From Sarcomyxa edulis (taxonomy: Eukaryota; Basidiomycota; Agaricomycetes; Agaricales; Mycenaceae), in contig QUOL01000023.1 in assembly GCA_009761415.1 (NCBI GenBank), positions 62,001 through 126,000 of the forward strand: a stretch of 64,000 bases of DNA, written 5' to 3'. Below, in pieces: positions 8,901 through 19,684 of this stretch (the stretch's first letter is position 1; every line of letters begins with the position of its first letter). Both the position numbers and the translations under genes were made by a program. The notes under the pieces were generated by a model. It did not search any database and had not been told where the DNA came from. It worked only from the letters and a program-made list of their open reading frames with translations.

Positions 8901-10604
8901 AACTCGTAAGTTGGTCCAAAACTTAGGTCTACTTTATTGCATGTATCTAACATCTCTTCAGGCCAAAGCGTACTCGCAATTTGAAGATATCGATGTTGTC
9001 GGGTTCATCGGTTACTCCGGACCTTCCGAGCATGCACGCCAGTTGTCGACTGCTTTCTCTGGATCTGTCGATGCCAGAGCTGTCATAGAAAGTAGTTCCC
9101 TCGATATTCGAGGAACGTGCGAGAACCTTCTTGCTAGTATTCGGTAAGCTATCGTTGCTCAAGTTCTTTCTTAGCCCGAGTAATAACTTCTTGGCTTGAT
9201 TATAGTGTCCGGAAGCTTGATAGGGTCGCTGGATTGTCAACACAAAAGACAACGACAGCCGGTGCAGCAACGACAGCCGGTGCAACAACAACGACAGCCG
9301 GTACAGCAACAACGAGTGGAACGGCAGCCGTTCGGACCAAGAAGAAGACTCGCGATGAATATCGCACATTGATATCGGCGTCTTTGGTCTCCAAACTAAG
9401 TGAGTTTCATTTTATCATTGTCTTCTTTGATATTCTGCATGTTAACATGTACATTTATTAGAACGATTTTTACCCGACATATCAAAGTTTCCTTACTCTA
9501 CTTTTTTGACGCTCGCCACTACGCATCATCTTCGTATCTCCAACTGGCCCATGGCTGTCCCATGTCTAGGCTCCGAATTTGACTTACGAACCTTGATTCC
9601 TGTTGCATTCGAAGGTCTTGTTGCAGGCTTGCATCTACGCGATGACATTGATTCCGAAATTGAAGTTGTACCCGAAATCCGGATTGATCGTTGGTCAAGT
9701 GGTTTGTATCTCCCTTTTCTATTCTGTAAGACAATACTGATGCTCTGCTTCAATAGAAGAGAGGCAACTTGGTCCTGATACATTACAGTATCAAAGTATT
9801 CCGTTGGCTGTCCGAGTTGATGGATCTGTTCTTGCATATGTCCAACCTCCGCAGACAAAATCCAAAGATACGAAGAAGACAACAACACGGAAACGATCCT
9901 TACCTTCGACTTCACAGCCTTCAGCTCCTGTCGAACAAACGTTAACCTCATCCCCTACCCCTCTTGCAACCCGGCATGGCCATCCTCTTGCAACTGCTCG
10001 TGCTCGGACTTCGCAAACATCACCCAAGGCAAAGCGTCGCCGAAAGGATTCCAACCTAGTGCCTAGTCCAAAAGCTACTGTATCACAGAACCCTTCAAAC
10101 ACTTGGGGTTTTCAGCCAGGTGCCCTTCCGTCTGGGCAGTTGCCAGTGGGTCCTTCTGGAATGGTACAATTTGGTCATTTGGGAATGGGGCAGTCTGGTC
10201 CTCCTTCGGGCGTTGCCCAGTCTGGTCCTCCTTCGGGTGTTGCCCAGTCCGGTCCTCCTTTGGGCATTGCCCAGTCTGGCCCTCCTTCGGGCATTGGACA
10301 GTCTGGTCCTCCTTCGGGCATTGGTCAATTAGGCCCTTCAAGTATGTATAACATGTCAGTTCCTGTCCAGTATCAACCATATTATGTCCAGCTTCCTCAA
10401 GGTATTCCGAGTGGTATTCCGAACTATTCCCACCCTGCTTACATATATAATGGTTCCTCCCATGTTCCGTCTCATTATGTACAGTCTCCAGCTACTCCTT
10501 ACGTACAATATGCCATCCCACCTCAACCTGCACCACCACCGCCTTCTGTTCCACATCCTACTCCCCAACATGGACCTCATTCTCATCACACTTTCTGGCC
10601 TTAG
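5914..10604 (+). CDS. Large unknown-function protein, 10 exons, Ser/Pro-rich
   Basis: Hand-spliced exons: 5914-6060, 6117-6215, 6266-6345, 6577-6639, 6694-8648, 8703-8905, 8962-9143, 9206-9399, 9462-9701, 9757-10604. They sum to 4011 nt (1336 aa plus stop) with the frame kept throughout. The N-terminal third is disordered and rich in Ser, Pro and Arg, with a poly-Pro tract. A conserved-looking block begins near residue 488 (FPYLHSDGTSTYHYAYND). An acidic/basic region near residue 630 (RKARRAKRRRL) resembles a nuclear localisation signal. Around residue 718 comes ELEEINMFGEEINGRIEAF. A Thr/Ala repeat and a C-terminal run of GPPSG repeats follow. Introns are 50-62 bp except intron 3 (6346-6576, 231 bp), which carries hairpin triplet F. 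The gene is divergent from the minus gene at 31-2974. I know no function; it is probably nuclear and nucleic-acid associated by composition only. Confidence 0.75.
6389..6514 (+). other. Hairpin triplet F (constant-cap hairpins) in coding intron 3
   Basis: Caps at 6400-6413, 6439-6452 (both TCTCAT) and 6485-6498 (TCTTAT). These have the longest stems of the set. Hairpin 6389-6424 has 11 positions with one T.C mismatch. Hairpin 6425-6466 has 14 positions with one A.A mismatch. Hairpin 6469-6514 has 16 positions with one wobble and one mismatch. The intron 6346-6576 interrupts the coding region of the plus gene. Confidence 0.92.
10174..10340 (+). repeat. 27-bp in-frame coding repeat (GPPSG units)
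   Basis: About six copies of a 27-bp unit within the last exon encode SGPPSGVAQ or SGPPSGIGQ. The frame is preserved. The repeat forms a low-complexity Gly/Pro/Ser/Gln segment near the C-terminus of the 1336-aa protein. Confidence 0.85.
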
Positions 10605-10654
10605 TCTCACTTAATCGTTCATGGCATTCCCCTCGTAATCTACATATTACATTT

Positions 10655-10850
10655 ATATCTTATGGCTTATACCCCACATTGCCACGGACTTGCACACTCA
10701 TCTACATATCACATCTCTATCTTATGGCTTATACCCTACATTGCCACGGACTTGCACACTCATCTACATATCACTTCCCTATCTTATGGCTTATATCCCA
10801 CATCACCAAGGACTTGGTCATCTATATAATAATCTCCGATTGCCCTATGT
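10655..10850 (+). repeat. 62-bp tandem repeat in the 3' flank
   Basis: Units containing TATGGCTTATA, CCACGGACTTG and CATCTACATATCAC recur at about 10661, 10723 and 10785 (period 62), just downstream of the stop codon at 10604, so probably within or after the 3' UTR. Between 10851 and 11040 I see only AT-rich sequence. Confidence 0.75.
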
Positions 10851-11039
10851 TCTACTTAGGCTGATTATCTTATAATTTGTTGATAATCTGCTCATGGAAT
10901 GTCTGAACTGAAGTAATCATGTTAAGTATAGTGAAGAGAAGATACAAACTTGAAATACAGAAATATTTTTGACTTGGGAAGTCTAAGAATGAGATTGGGA
11001 GGTCCAATAACAAACCTGAAAGTCTAAGCATGTGATTGG

Positions 11040-11425
11040 GATGTCCCCCAATGTGATTGGGAAGTCCCAGAGTGAGACTAGGATTTGAAACTTACGTCTG
11101 GAGTGTCTACAATGAGGTGGGACTTCCCACAATCAAATTGGGAAGCCCCATATTGGTGGCAACATTGCAGATTAAATAGAATGTGTTGTGTTGGGACCTG
11201 TGAAGTAAGTATCGAGTATAAACTTGAAAATGGATCTCCCAATGTGATTGGGAAGTGCCAGAGTGAGACCAGAATTTGAAACCCAAGTCTGGAGTGTCTA
11301 CAATGAGGTGGGACTTCCCACAATCAAATTGGGAAGCCCTATGTTGGTGGCAACTTTGCAGATTAAATAGAACATGTTGTGTTGGGACCTGTGAAGTAAG
11401 TATCGAGTATGGACTTGAAAATGGA
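11040..11425. repeat. 191-bp tandem duplication
   Basis: The block ending TGAAGTAAGTATCGAGTAT at 11201 recurs at 11392 (offset 191), together with the preceding TGGAGTGTCTACAATGAGG and CACAATCAAATTGGGAAG segments. Inside the unit, GTGATTGGGAAGTCCC and GGGACTTCCCACAATC are near-complementary and could pair. No gene is seen at 11426-12040. Confidence 0.75.
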
Positions 11426-12039
11426 AGTGTCAGACTCTAGAATATTCTCATCTCTATTTCCTTTCCGTACACCTTCAAAGTTTCATGTCTCAGCCGAGTC
11501 TGAAAGCTCAGACCTACTTTTCCTTGATGTCACTTTGCACAACGGTGAATGGTTCCTCAACCTGTCTTCCCACTTCTTTGCCTGGTATATCTCAGTCATT
11601 GCTTCCAACAACACAAGATCTTGATCAATGATTGTCACTACCGTGGGAGGCGATGATTCAGTAGCATTCTTCTCCGTCAAAGTCACCATTGTCAGTTAAG
11701 GCAGTTTGACTGGTGTGAGCATGACAAACATGGACAAAACTTTGAACGACAAGAACTTGGTCCACTCAGTAGATTTGATAGTTGGTTCTGATCAGTACCT
11801 GGTTGTTTGATGGGTACTACCTAATTTATCTTTATTTCTGGAATATACAAAGTGGATTAAGAGCAAGACTTTGCACTTGGCCCACCGACAGTGCAGCATA
11901 TTTTGTGAGGAATTCAGAGTTGGTTATTGGCTCCCAAAACATCTGGCTTATGGGACATCCCAAATATCTGTCCAAAGTATTGGAAAATAGGTGAGAAGTT
12001 CTATCTGACATATACAAAAGGTCTGATAATACTTTGTAA

Positions 12040-13860
12040 GATATTCCCGCCCTCTCTGCATCATTACCTTCTCAGAGTTGGCTGACTATCCCGCTTGACC
12101 AGATACTCCGAGCTTGTCTGTGTAATCAGCTTCTTAGAGCTGCCTAAATATTGCGCTTGATCAGATCCTTGTCTGTGCCATCAGCTTCTCGGAGTTGGCT
12201 GACTATTGCACTTGACCGAATGATCCGGCCTTGTCTGTATCATCAGCTTCCCAGAACAAAACACTCCGGCCTCCTCTGTATCATCCCAGGGTTGGCTGAT
12301 TATTGCGCTTGACCAGATAATCTGTCCTCGTCTGTATCACCAGCTTCCCAGAACAAGACACTCCAGCCTCCTCTGTAACATCAGCTTCTCAGAGTTGGCT
12401 AACTATCACGCTTGACCAGATACTCCAGCCTCCTCTGTAACATCAGCTTCTCATAGTTGTCTGACTATTGCGCTTAACCAAATACTTAAGCCTCTTCTGT
12501 ATCATCAGCTTTTATTGGGATATACCAAACACATTCCAGGACATCCCATGGGATAATCAGGAGATACCATAATATTGTTGGGAACTCCTAGCACCTTTTT
12601 GGGATAAGCAACCATACATATGGAACATACCATGTAACCTTTAGATATACCAGATACTGAGTGGGAGATCCCATAACACTGGCAGGAGATCCCAAACATT
12701 ACATTGAGATTGGCCACAAGACCATTGGGAATTCCAATCAGAGCATTGAGATGTTCCAGAGTTCATAATGGATTTCCCAGACATCTATTTGAAATTTGTT
12801 ACAAAGTTATTGGGAAGTCCTACAGGACTATTGGGAGTTCCCAAATCAATGGTCAATATCCCAAACACTTCTGAACTATGCCACAGTTGTGTTTGGGAAA
12901 TCCCAGAACCTCATCAGAATATTCTATGAAACTTGAAGAGTTTTGATATGATTGCTAGGTATCCCATGAGAGTTGGCTGACAACAAACATTGACAAGACA
13001 CTTCAGCCTTCTCTGTATTATCAGCTTCTCAGGGTTGGCTGATTATTGTGCTTGACCAGATAATCTGTCCTTGTCTGTATCACCAACTTTCCAGAACAAG
13101 ATACTTCAGCCTCCTCTGTAACATCAGCTTCTCAGAGTTGTCTGACTATCAAGCTTGATCAGATACTCCAGCCTCCTCTGTAACATCAGCTTCTCAAAGT
13201 TGTTTGACTATCAAGCTTGACAAGATACTCCAGCCTCCTCAGCTTCTCAGAGTTGTCTGACTATCACCCTTGACCAGATACTCCAGCCTCCTCTGTAACA
13301 TCAGCTTCTCAGAGTTGTCTGACTATCAAGCTTGATCAGATACTCCAGCCTCCTCTGTAACATCAGCTTCTCAAAGTTGTTTGACTATCAAGCTTGACAA
13401 GATACTCCAGCCTCCTCAGCTTCTCAGAGTTGTCTGACTATCACCCTTGACCAGATACTCCAGCCTCCTCTGTAACATCAGCTTCTCAGAGTTGTCTGAC
13501 TATCAAGCTTGATCAGATACTCCAGCCTCCTCTGTAACATCAGCTTCTCAAAGTTGTTTGACTATCAAGCTTGACAAGATACTCCAGCCTCCTCTGTAAC
13601 ATCAGCTTCTCAGAGTTGTTTGACTATCAAGCTTGACCAGATACTCCAGCCTCCTCTGTAACATCAGCTTCTCAGAGTTGTCTGACTATCAAGCTTGACC
13701 AGATACTCCAGCCTCCTCTGTAACATCAGCTTCTCAGAGTTGTCTGACTATCAAGCTTGATCAGATACTCCAGCCTCCTCTGTAACATCAGCTTCTCAGA
13801 GTTGTTTGACTATCACCCTTGACCAGATACTCCAGCCTCCTCTGTAACATCAGCTTCAAC
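12040..13860. repeat. 62-bp satellite array, degenerate on the left and homogeneous on the right
   Basis: Units of about 62 bp contain CTCCAGCCTCCTCTGTAACA, TCAGCTTCTCAGAGTTG, TCTGACTATCAAGCTTGA and CCAGATA. Copies are degenerate at 12040-12510 and near identical at about 13080-13855 (roughly a dozen). Some units lack the TGTAACATC part, giving a higher-order pattern of about 180 bp at 13140-13560. The array is interrupted at 12520-12960 by degenerate repeats of the type GGGAxxTCCCA. Confidence 0.85.
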
Positions 13861-14270
13861 AATTGTCAAGGTATTACAGTCTTTTCTGTATCATCACCTT
13901 TAGTATCAATTCTCTGCTTGATCAAGCTTCAGCTGTTCATATCATACAAGTTTGGAATAGTATGCCATGCCAATTTTCGGATTTTGAAATTTGAGAAAAA
14001 TTCAATTGCCAATATGATGAGTCTATACTATGAGATGCAATCTAGGATACATTTGATGACTGTGCATAAAGATTAGACACCTACAGCTGCTGTAGAGCTA
14101 GCCAAAATATATATTTGCAATGAGACCCCAGATACCCTGTGACGGTATGGGAACAGCTTTCAGATCTCATCTCCGATGTGGTCTCTGGTCATCAGAAACC
14201 TAGGACCAACCCAACGACCAGAGCCTGGATGACCCACCAATGCCCACTACCGACCAGCTCCCGGGAATGA
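13861..14270. other. Noncoding, no feature recognised
   Basis: AT-rich sequence without a convincing gene. At 14150-14270 runs of CTGGTC, GACCAG and ACGACCAGAG suggest the body of a short interspersed element leading into the tRNA-like unit that follows. Confidence 0.3.
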
Positions 14271-14279
14271 CTGTATGAC

Positions 14280-14415
14280 CATGGTCACACATTACTATTA
14301 GTAGGGTTGTTTTGGTTGATCGAACGTTACTAGTAGAAGGGGTTTAGGGGGTGACTGAAGTGATACTTCCCTGTGGTTCCAAGTTCGAATCACGTTGTGA
14401 GACTTTTTTTCTTCT
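14280..14415 (+). repeat. SINE-like unit with B-box and T-run terminator
   Basis: The sequence ends with GGTTCCAAGTTCGAATCACG, a pol III B-box, followed by TTGTGAGAC and a run of T. The same tail (CGTTCGAATCACGTTGTGA plus T-run) occurs at about 16920-16960, so this is a repeated family. The 5' part has no clear A-box. Confidence 0.45.
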
Positions 14416-14699
14416 TTCCTTTCTTCGATCCTGTGCATTCTGAGTTTGTGTTTGGAAGATGGCATACCACTCGTTAAATTTCCAGATCATCAAGGACTAG
14501 GATGTCTTACGTTGTGGTTTGACCAATGGTGTTGAAACTTAATTGGCCTTGTTGGACAAAAACAAAAACGGCTATGCAATGACGTAGTTGCTGTCTTTGG
14601 ATGGTGAGCGCTAGTTGTATCATAGTATCTTTTGGTCTGTATCTGTCCAGGTGCTTGAGCGTATTAGTAACAATAAACAAGTTTACTCAGGAATACTCT

Positions 14700-15130
14700 G
14701 CATCAGGAAAACCACTTTGTCTATATAGTTTGGGTCATATCTATGGAAGACTCCTGTAGACTACTGGGTACTACAGGTCTTATATAGATCACAGTGTGAC
14801 TATGTAGTCTACAAGGTTCTATGGGGTTCTACTTGACATACATAAAGATCTACAAGGGTCTGCAGAATTCTACCTGACACAAAGGAATATCTATAAGTGT
14901 CTACTGGATACTACATCAGGAAAAGTCACTTGTCTCTCACATGCTCTGAGAGAACCAAAAGCTTCCCAAAGCATCTCAGAGCATCTCAGGGTATTTTAAG
15001 AGCTCTGAATGCTCTGAGAGACTCTGAGAAGCTCTGAGAAGCTCTGAGAGTTGTCTGAGAGCTTTCTGAGATGCCCTAGGAATAAGTAGTTTCCCAGAGT
15101 ACCTCAGACACCCTGGGATGCTCTGACATA
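14700..15130. repeat. Degenerate simple repeats (CTACTGGGTACTACAG type, then CTCTGAGAG type)
   Basis: First come imperfect repeats built on GTCTACTGG, GGTCTACAAGG and ATAGATC, then at 14940-15120 imperfect repeats of GCTCTGAGA. Relatives of the first type recur at 16300-16500 and of the second type at 24650-24800. No coding signal. Confidence 0.5.
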
Positions 15131-15199
15131 CCATTAAAAAAGGATGTAAAATAGAGTAAAAAACAGATTTCGGATGACTAGGACATCGAAGAAAATAAA

Positions 15200-15287
15200 T
15201 GCATTCAGCAAGGATTGAACTCGGGACCTTCACTTAACAAGCACATGACTTCGAAAACTGACAACTTAACCAATAGTCTACAAGACC
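15200..15287 (-). repeat. tRNA-derived SINE, copy 1
   Basis: On the minus strand the unit begins GGTCTTGTAGACTATTGG, with an A-box-like TAGACTATTGGTTAAG, and ends in a B-box GAGTTCAATCC (plus 15212-15222). The D-arm type (TTGGTTAAG) is that of class II tRNAs (Leu/Ser). A second copy lies at 18690-18766. It is not a functional tRNA: anticodon arm and acceptor are not paired. Confidence 0.6.
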
Positions 15288-15769
15288 ATATATGTGCATG
15301 ACTATCTTCGTCCTATCAACCTGAGGTATAGCCTCTTATACAAACACATTTTGGACTTAGAGAAATTCGCTCGTTGTGTGACGTGACATTGCACATGTGA
15401 TGGTGTCACGTCACTCTGAAAGCGAACTTGGCTGCCAGCTCATCACCCTTCTTCCTCCCTCCTTTCTTCCTCTTCCTCTTTCCACCTTCCTCCCTCTTCT
15501 TTCCACTAATTGCTCTATCATCTACATCCTCAATACCAGTGTTCCTGGTCATCTTGGCTTACTAATCCGCTCTTTGAAGAAGCTGGAGCACAGCAATTGG
15601 TGACATGGCAATTTTGCTGTCATTTTTGCTGCTGTAGATATGTTTCTTTTTGTGTCCTTTCTGCTGATATATTCTGCTTCTAGATCCTACCAATAACCTG
15701 GAGGATGGAGAGCTTAGAGATGGGAAGGAAGAAACCAGGAACAGGGAAAGAAGATATGTTGTATCTTTT

Positions 15770-16195
15770 GCATATCTATCACCATCTTTTCACCACTTTT
15801 TTCACCACCCTCTACCACCCCCTACCACCCTCCATCACCCTCTACCTCTTTCTACATTCTCCACCTCTTTTTGCCTTCCCCTATATTGCCTTCACCTTCT
15901 TTCACCTTCCCCATCTCTTTGTACCATCTTCCACCTGCTTCCACCTCTTTAGATCTCTTCATACCTCCCTCTTCACCTTCCCCTACCTCTTATCACCTTT
16001 CCCTACCTCCCCATGCCTCCCCACACCTTTTTTGACCTCTCTCACCTCCCTTTCACCTTTCACCATCTTTTTCCCTTCCTCTACCTCCCCCCACCTCCCC
16101 TTTACATTTCTCCACCTTCCCCTACCTCTTTTCACCTCTTACCACCTCTCCCCACCTCTTTGTATGTTCCCCCACCTTCCCTTCACCTTGGAGCA
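15770..16195 (+). repeat. Pyrimidine-rich low-complexity tract
   Basis: More than 400 bp of CACCTCC, CACCTTCC and TCTTTC units. It leaves a long open frame (15705-16214) that encodes only L/F/P/S/H low complexity and is unlikely to be a protein. A purine-rich tract of the complementary type lies at 31100-31257. Confidence 0.7.
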
Positions 16196-16784
16196 GGAAC
16201 CTTTGATCTCATAGTGTACACTTGTATTATCAGTTTATTTTAATATTATATTTATTTTGCTGCACTTTGAAAATCTTGATCTGAGTTGTGTTTATCTACG
16301 GTAGAACTCCACAGCTATACATGTCTACTGGTGTCTGCATAGATTGAGTGACATCTACCTGAAGTTGGCATAGATTGAGTGTTGTCTACCAGGATCTACC
16401 AGGATCTACATAGATTGAGTGACATCTACAGCTACTCCTGTAGAAGACAAGGGGGGTATACACGTTCTATATAGATCAGCCAAGTTCTACCAGGTCTACT
16501 GACACTATGACCTCTATATGGTTCTATGTAGAACCAGGTAGAATTTTTGGGTTTTCCTGATGTGTGTCGGAAGTATAGTTGTATCTGTGCAAAATGAGGG
16601 TAGGTCCTCCATTCTGACAACATGCTAAATAATGGTATCTGAGTTCTAGCGCTTGGTGAACAATCTGAAATTGAAGCGAAAAGGTTTTGGGATTCTGAAG
16701 TTTTTGACACTTTGCAGGTGATCAGGTCTGTAGGGTCATGCAAATTGTATTGGCATTCAGTTTGATCGTTGTTAAATCAACCCT

Positions 16785-16960
16785 TGTCTTGGTGTTCGAA
16801 TCGAGTGTCGGTGTTCGAATCGAGTGTTGTGTTCGAATCGAGTGTCGGTGTTTGAATCGAGTGTTGTGTTTGAATCGAGTGTCGGTGTTCAAATCGAGCC
16901 TTGGTGTTCCGATGGTTCTACGTTCGAATCACGTTGTGAACTTTTTTCTTTTTTTTTCTT
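16785..16960 (+). repeat. 19-20-bp tandem repeat ending in a SINE-like tail
   Basis: Seven or so units of GTGTTCGAATCGAGTGTCG (variants with TTTGAATC) from about 16793. They are followed by the ATGGTTCTACGTTCGAATC tail and a T-rich run, as in the unit at 14280. The repeat unit contains the B-box core GTTCGAATC, so the array may be an expanded B-box segment of the SINE family. Confidence 0.6.
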
Positions 16961-18540
16961 TTTGAAGTTCTTGTGGATTCTGGATTTCTTCTGTTCAGAA
17001 GGTAGCTACATCTGAAATATAACCTTGATTTTGTGAAAAAAAAATTAAATAAATTTCTTCTGTAAAAGCCAGTACCTTTTGCTCTGTATCTGTCCAGGTG
17101 ATCGAGTGTGTTTGTATTGCATGTGTAATGTTGGGTGCAAGTGAAGCTCTTGCACCTATCTTGCTTTTCCCTCAGTCAAGTTGAATTATGTATGTTTCTA
17201 AAAGTGGTTGACTGTTGCGCAAATCTTTTTGCCCTGCCCAAAGTCTGCCTCACCGGCCTTCTCGGCGTTCCTGAGGTCACATGACATATCTTTGTGCTCA
17301 TTGTTGGACGTGACAAGAACATGTTTTGACTTGATTCTCCGTATCTCTGGGTTCATGCAATGCTTATAAATGCATGTTTCAACCCCTAAGGGGCCCAAGA
17401 ATGTGTATACAGGCAGGAGCAAGGATGTCTATAGATTAAAGGACCTTGTAATATGCTGCAAGAGGTCAGGGGTTGGTGAAGGAATAGTACAGTATTCCAA
17501 AGTTGTGAAGGACAGACGTAAAAGATAAAGGAACAGGAGGGGTAGGTAACTCTGCATCTAAATGATCTGTCCCAGGACGAAGTTCTTGGCTATAAGCTCA
17601 GGAAAGTTTAGACTCTGGAAACCAGTAGAGATAAATGAAATAAATCCAGAAGTATTCCTGGATGCAGATAGACAAAATGAGATAACTCACAAGGACAGTA
17701 TCAGCCATTGCCTGACTTAGAGGCTCTATCAATTAACTCTGGAGCATCTAAAGAGATCTGGGCTAGTCCAGATTTGCTTGTAGAAGAACTAAGAGGGGTT
17801 GGGTGATGGTAGGTGCAGGGGAATGCTTACCTTACCTGATAAGGGAGCTCTGGAACTTTAGAACCATATGGACAGGCAGTGAGTAATGATATATCCATCT
17901 TTTACTAGAATTTAAGTATCAGTGAGAGGCTCCTTGAAGGCTGAGAGCTTGAGAAAATCAAAAGGAAGATTGAGAATCGGAGATATAGCCTATAGACAAG
18001 GAAGATTTGCTGAGGGAAGAGAATTAGAGTTGAACAGAGGCCAGAGTAGGCTAGCAGAGGACTCAAGGAATGTGGGTTGTTTGGTCTAATGGTCAACTTT
18101 TGCGCTCATTGTTTATTTTGTGCTTGTATAGGAAATTTGTGCAATAAACTAATGGGCAGTGAGTGCATAGTCAATAGCCCAGAATTGATACTAATTGTGG
18201 GATTTCCATGTATTTCCAGATGTTGGTAAAAAATATACTCTGTCTGATGGGTGAGTAGCAAAGCTGAGAAAACACTGAGAAAACACCAAAAAGATGCTCA
18301 GGAAACAATGAGAAATAGTGCATGCTCATTTACAGTGCTTAATCATTTCATATCCACTTATATTTGTTGTCAAATGAATTTCCCTCCAATTCAAAGCATA
18401 AGCTCTAACACTATGACACGCTGTAGAGGTACTTTATGTATTTTTGATAAACCGTATTGCAGTTGTGCTCGAATCGAGAATTGAACTCGATTCGAGCGCA
18501 ACCGCGATGCAAAAAAATGTCTGCAAAAATATTATAAAGT
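16961..18540. other. Noncoding, no gene recognised
   Basis: Only short frames without recognisable motifs. Sequence is AT-rich and of unclear origin; I see no splice-consistent gene and no terminal repeats. Confidence 0.35.
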
Positions 18541-18585
18541 TTATGCACAGGCTGGATTCGAACCTGTGTGAAGGCGTGAGCTTGA
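18540..18585 (-). repeat. tRNA T-arm-like remnant
   Basis: The minus strand reads CACAGGTTCGAATCCAGCC followed by TGTG: a 5-bp T-arm with a canonical TTCGAAT loop. No acceptor or anticodon arm is present. It is probably the 3' end of another tRNA-derived SINE, abutting the inverted repeat. Confidence 0.45.
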
Positions 18586-18588
18586 ACC

Positions 18589-18667
18589 GATCACGTGATC
18601 GATGACGTGCGAACAAGTGTACTCCACAAAACATACACTCGTTCGCACGTCATCGAACCACGTGATC
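18589..18667. repeat. 33-bp-arm inverted repeat
   Basis: Arms 18589-18621 and 18634-18667 are near-perfect reverse complements (shared core GATGACGTGCGAAC / GTTCGCACGTCATC, outer ends GATCACGTG / CACGTGATC). They are separated by 12 bp. A related stretch TTGTACACTTGTTCGCAGAT lies at about 18931, so the arm is part of a repeated sequence. Confidence 0.75.
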
Positions 18668-18689
18668 TATTCGAGAAGAAAATAACTGC

Positions 18690-18766
18690 GCTCATGCAGG
18701 ATCGAACTCGGACTCTTCGGTCATAATACCGAGAAACTAACAACTTGACCACTAGTCTACAAGATC
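18690..18766 (-). repeat. tRNA-derived SINE, copy 2
   Basis: On the minus strand: TCTTGTAGACTAGTGGTC (A-box region) followed by a variable arm with pairing TCGGT/ACCGA, then B-box GAGTTCGATCC. It shares TCTTGTAGACTA-TGG-AAGTTGT with copy 1 at 15200-15287. Confidence 0.6.
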
Positions 18767-19038
18767 ACATGACATTTTGAACATTTCGTAATCACATCCT
18801 GGGGGGTGTCTCCTATGCCAATATAAAAAAACATTGTTCTAACAGGCTCTAAGGAGGTCTAGTTGCATGCAGGTTATGTGTATAGTCTAGATGGTGTAGC
18901 CAAATATACAAGTGTATGATTTTACTTGTACACTTGTTCGCAGATCATAGGTTACATGACATATCACGTGATGTGTCATGTGTCGCATTGTTGAAAAGCT
19001 GTGGAGCTTCTTGTTTCATATTTCACTCCCCACTCGTC

Positions 19039-19684
19039 ATGTCCACCCCCGGTCATCTTCTTGACAAATGGACTCACAGACATGATATTCAGTGTATCCA
19101 AAGAGACTACTTAGCCACGACTGACAAAACAACTCCTGAGCAACTCCAACGCTTTATTGAAATTGATGACGCAACTCGGAAACGTGGAGTTGGGGTAAGT
19201 TTTCCTCCGTTTTCGAGATATGAGCATGATTTGTGACGTATACTAGGATCCCCCTTGCCTACGCAGTTATGCCGTTCTCCCTGCTGAATTCAATCCTTTT
19301 GGTCGGGAACCAGAACATGCGACCTATATACGTGCACGTTATTTTGGTGTAGGCGTGACTGCCAAAACCATCATACGGACCGCTTCACGTATGAACATCA
19401 GAATTGCCCGTATCGACTCCACTAGCACAGTCACTACCTGGCACATGGCCCTGTTGACAGGTCAAAACATCGCCACCGTTTTATCAAAGATATGCCGGCA
19501 CCCTATAAAGTGCCGGTGGGTTGCCAGTGGACACGCGACCTACGCATTCACTATATTTAGCAACTACGACCCAACTCCAACCGCTCCCCTCAACAACGAC
19601 GAAGAAATGCTCATTGCAATCATACAAACATTTCTGGGCGTTGAGAAGTCACCAGAGTGGTATTGGGAAGGGTATGCCTATTGA
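19039..19684 (+). CDS. Small two-exon protein of unknown function
   Basis: Exons 19039-19194 and 19247-19684, intron 52 bp (GTAAGT...ACTAG). Both exons are exact codon multiples, giving 197 aa. The start ATG has context CGTCATGTCC. The sequence contains LPAEFNPFGREPEHATYIRA and ends EKSPEWYWEGYAY. No family is recognised and no signal peptide or membrane segment is seen. It is real by splice and frame consistency only. Nothing between 19685 and 20200 looks coding. Confidence 0.5.

Noticed and set aside
15705..16214. 169-codon open frame on the plus strand
   Set aside because: It is almost entirely a pyrimidine-rich low-complexity tract, with no domain and no splice context.
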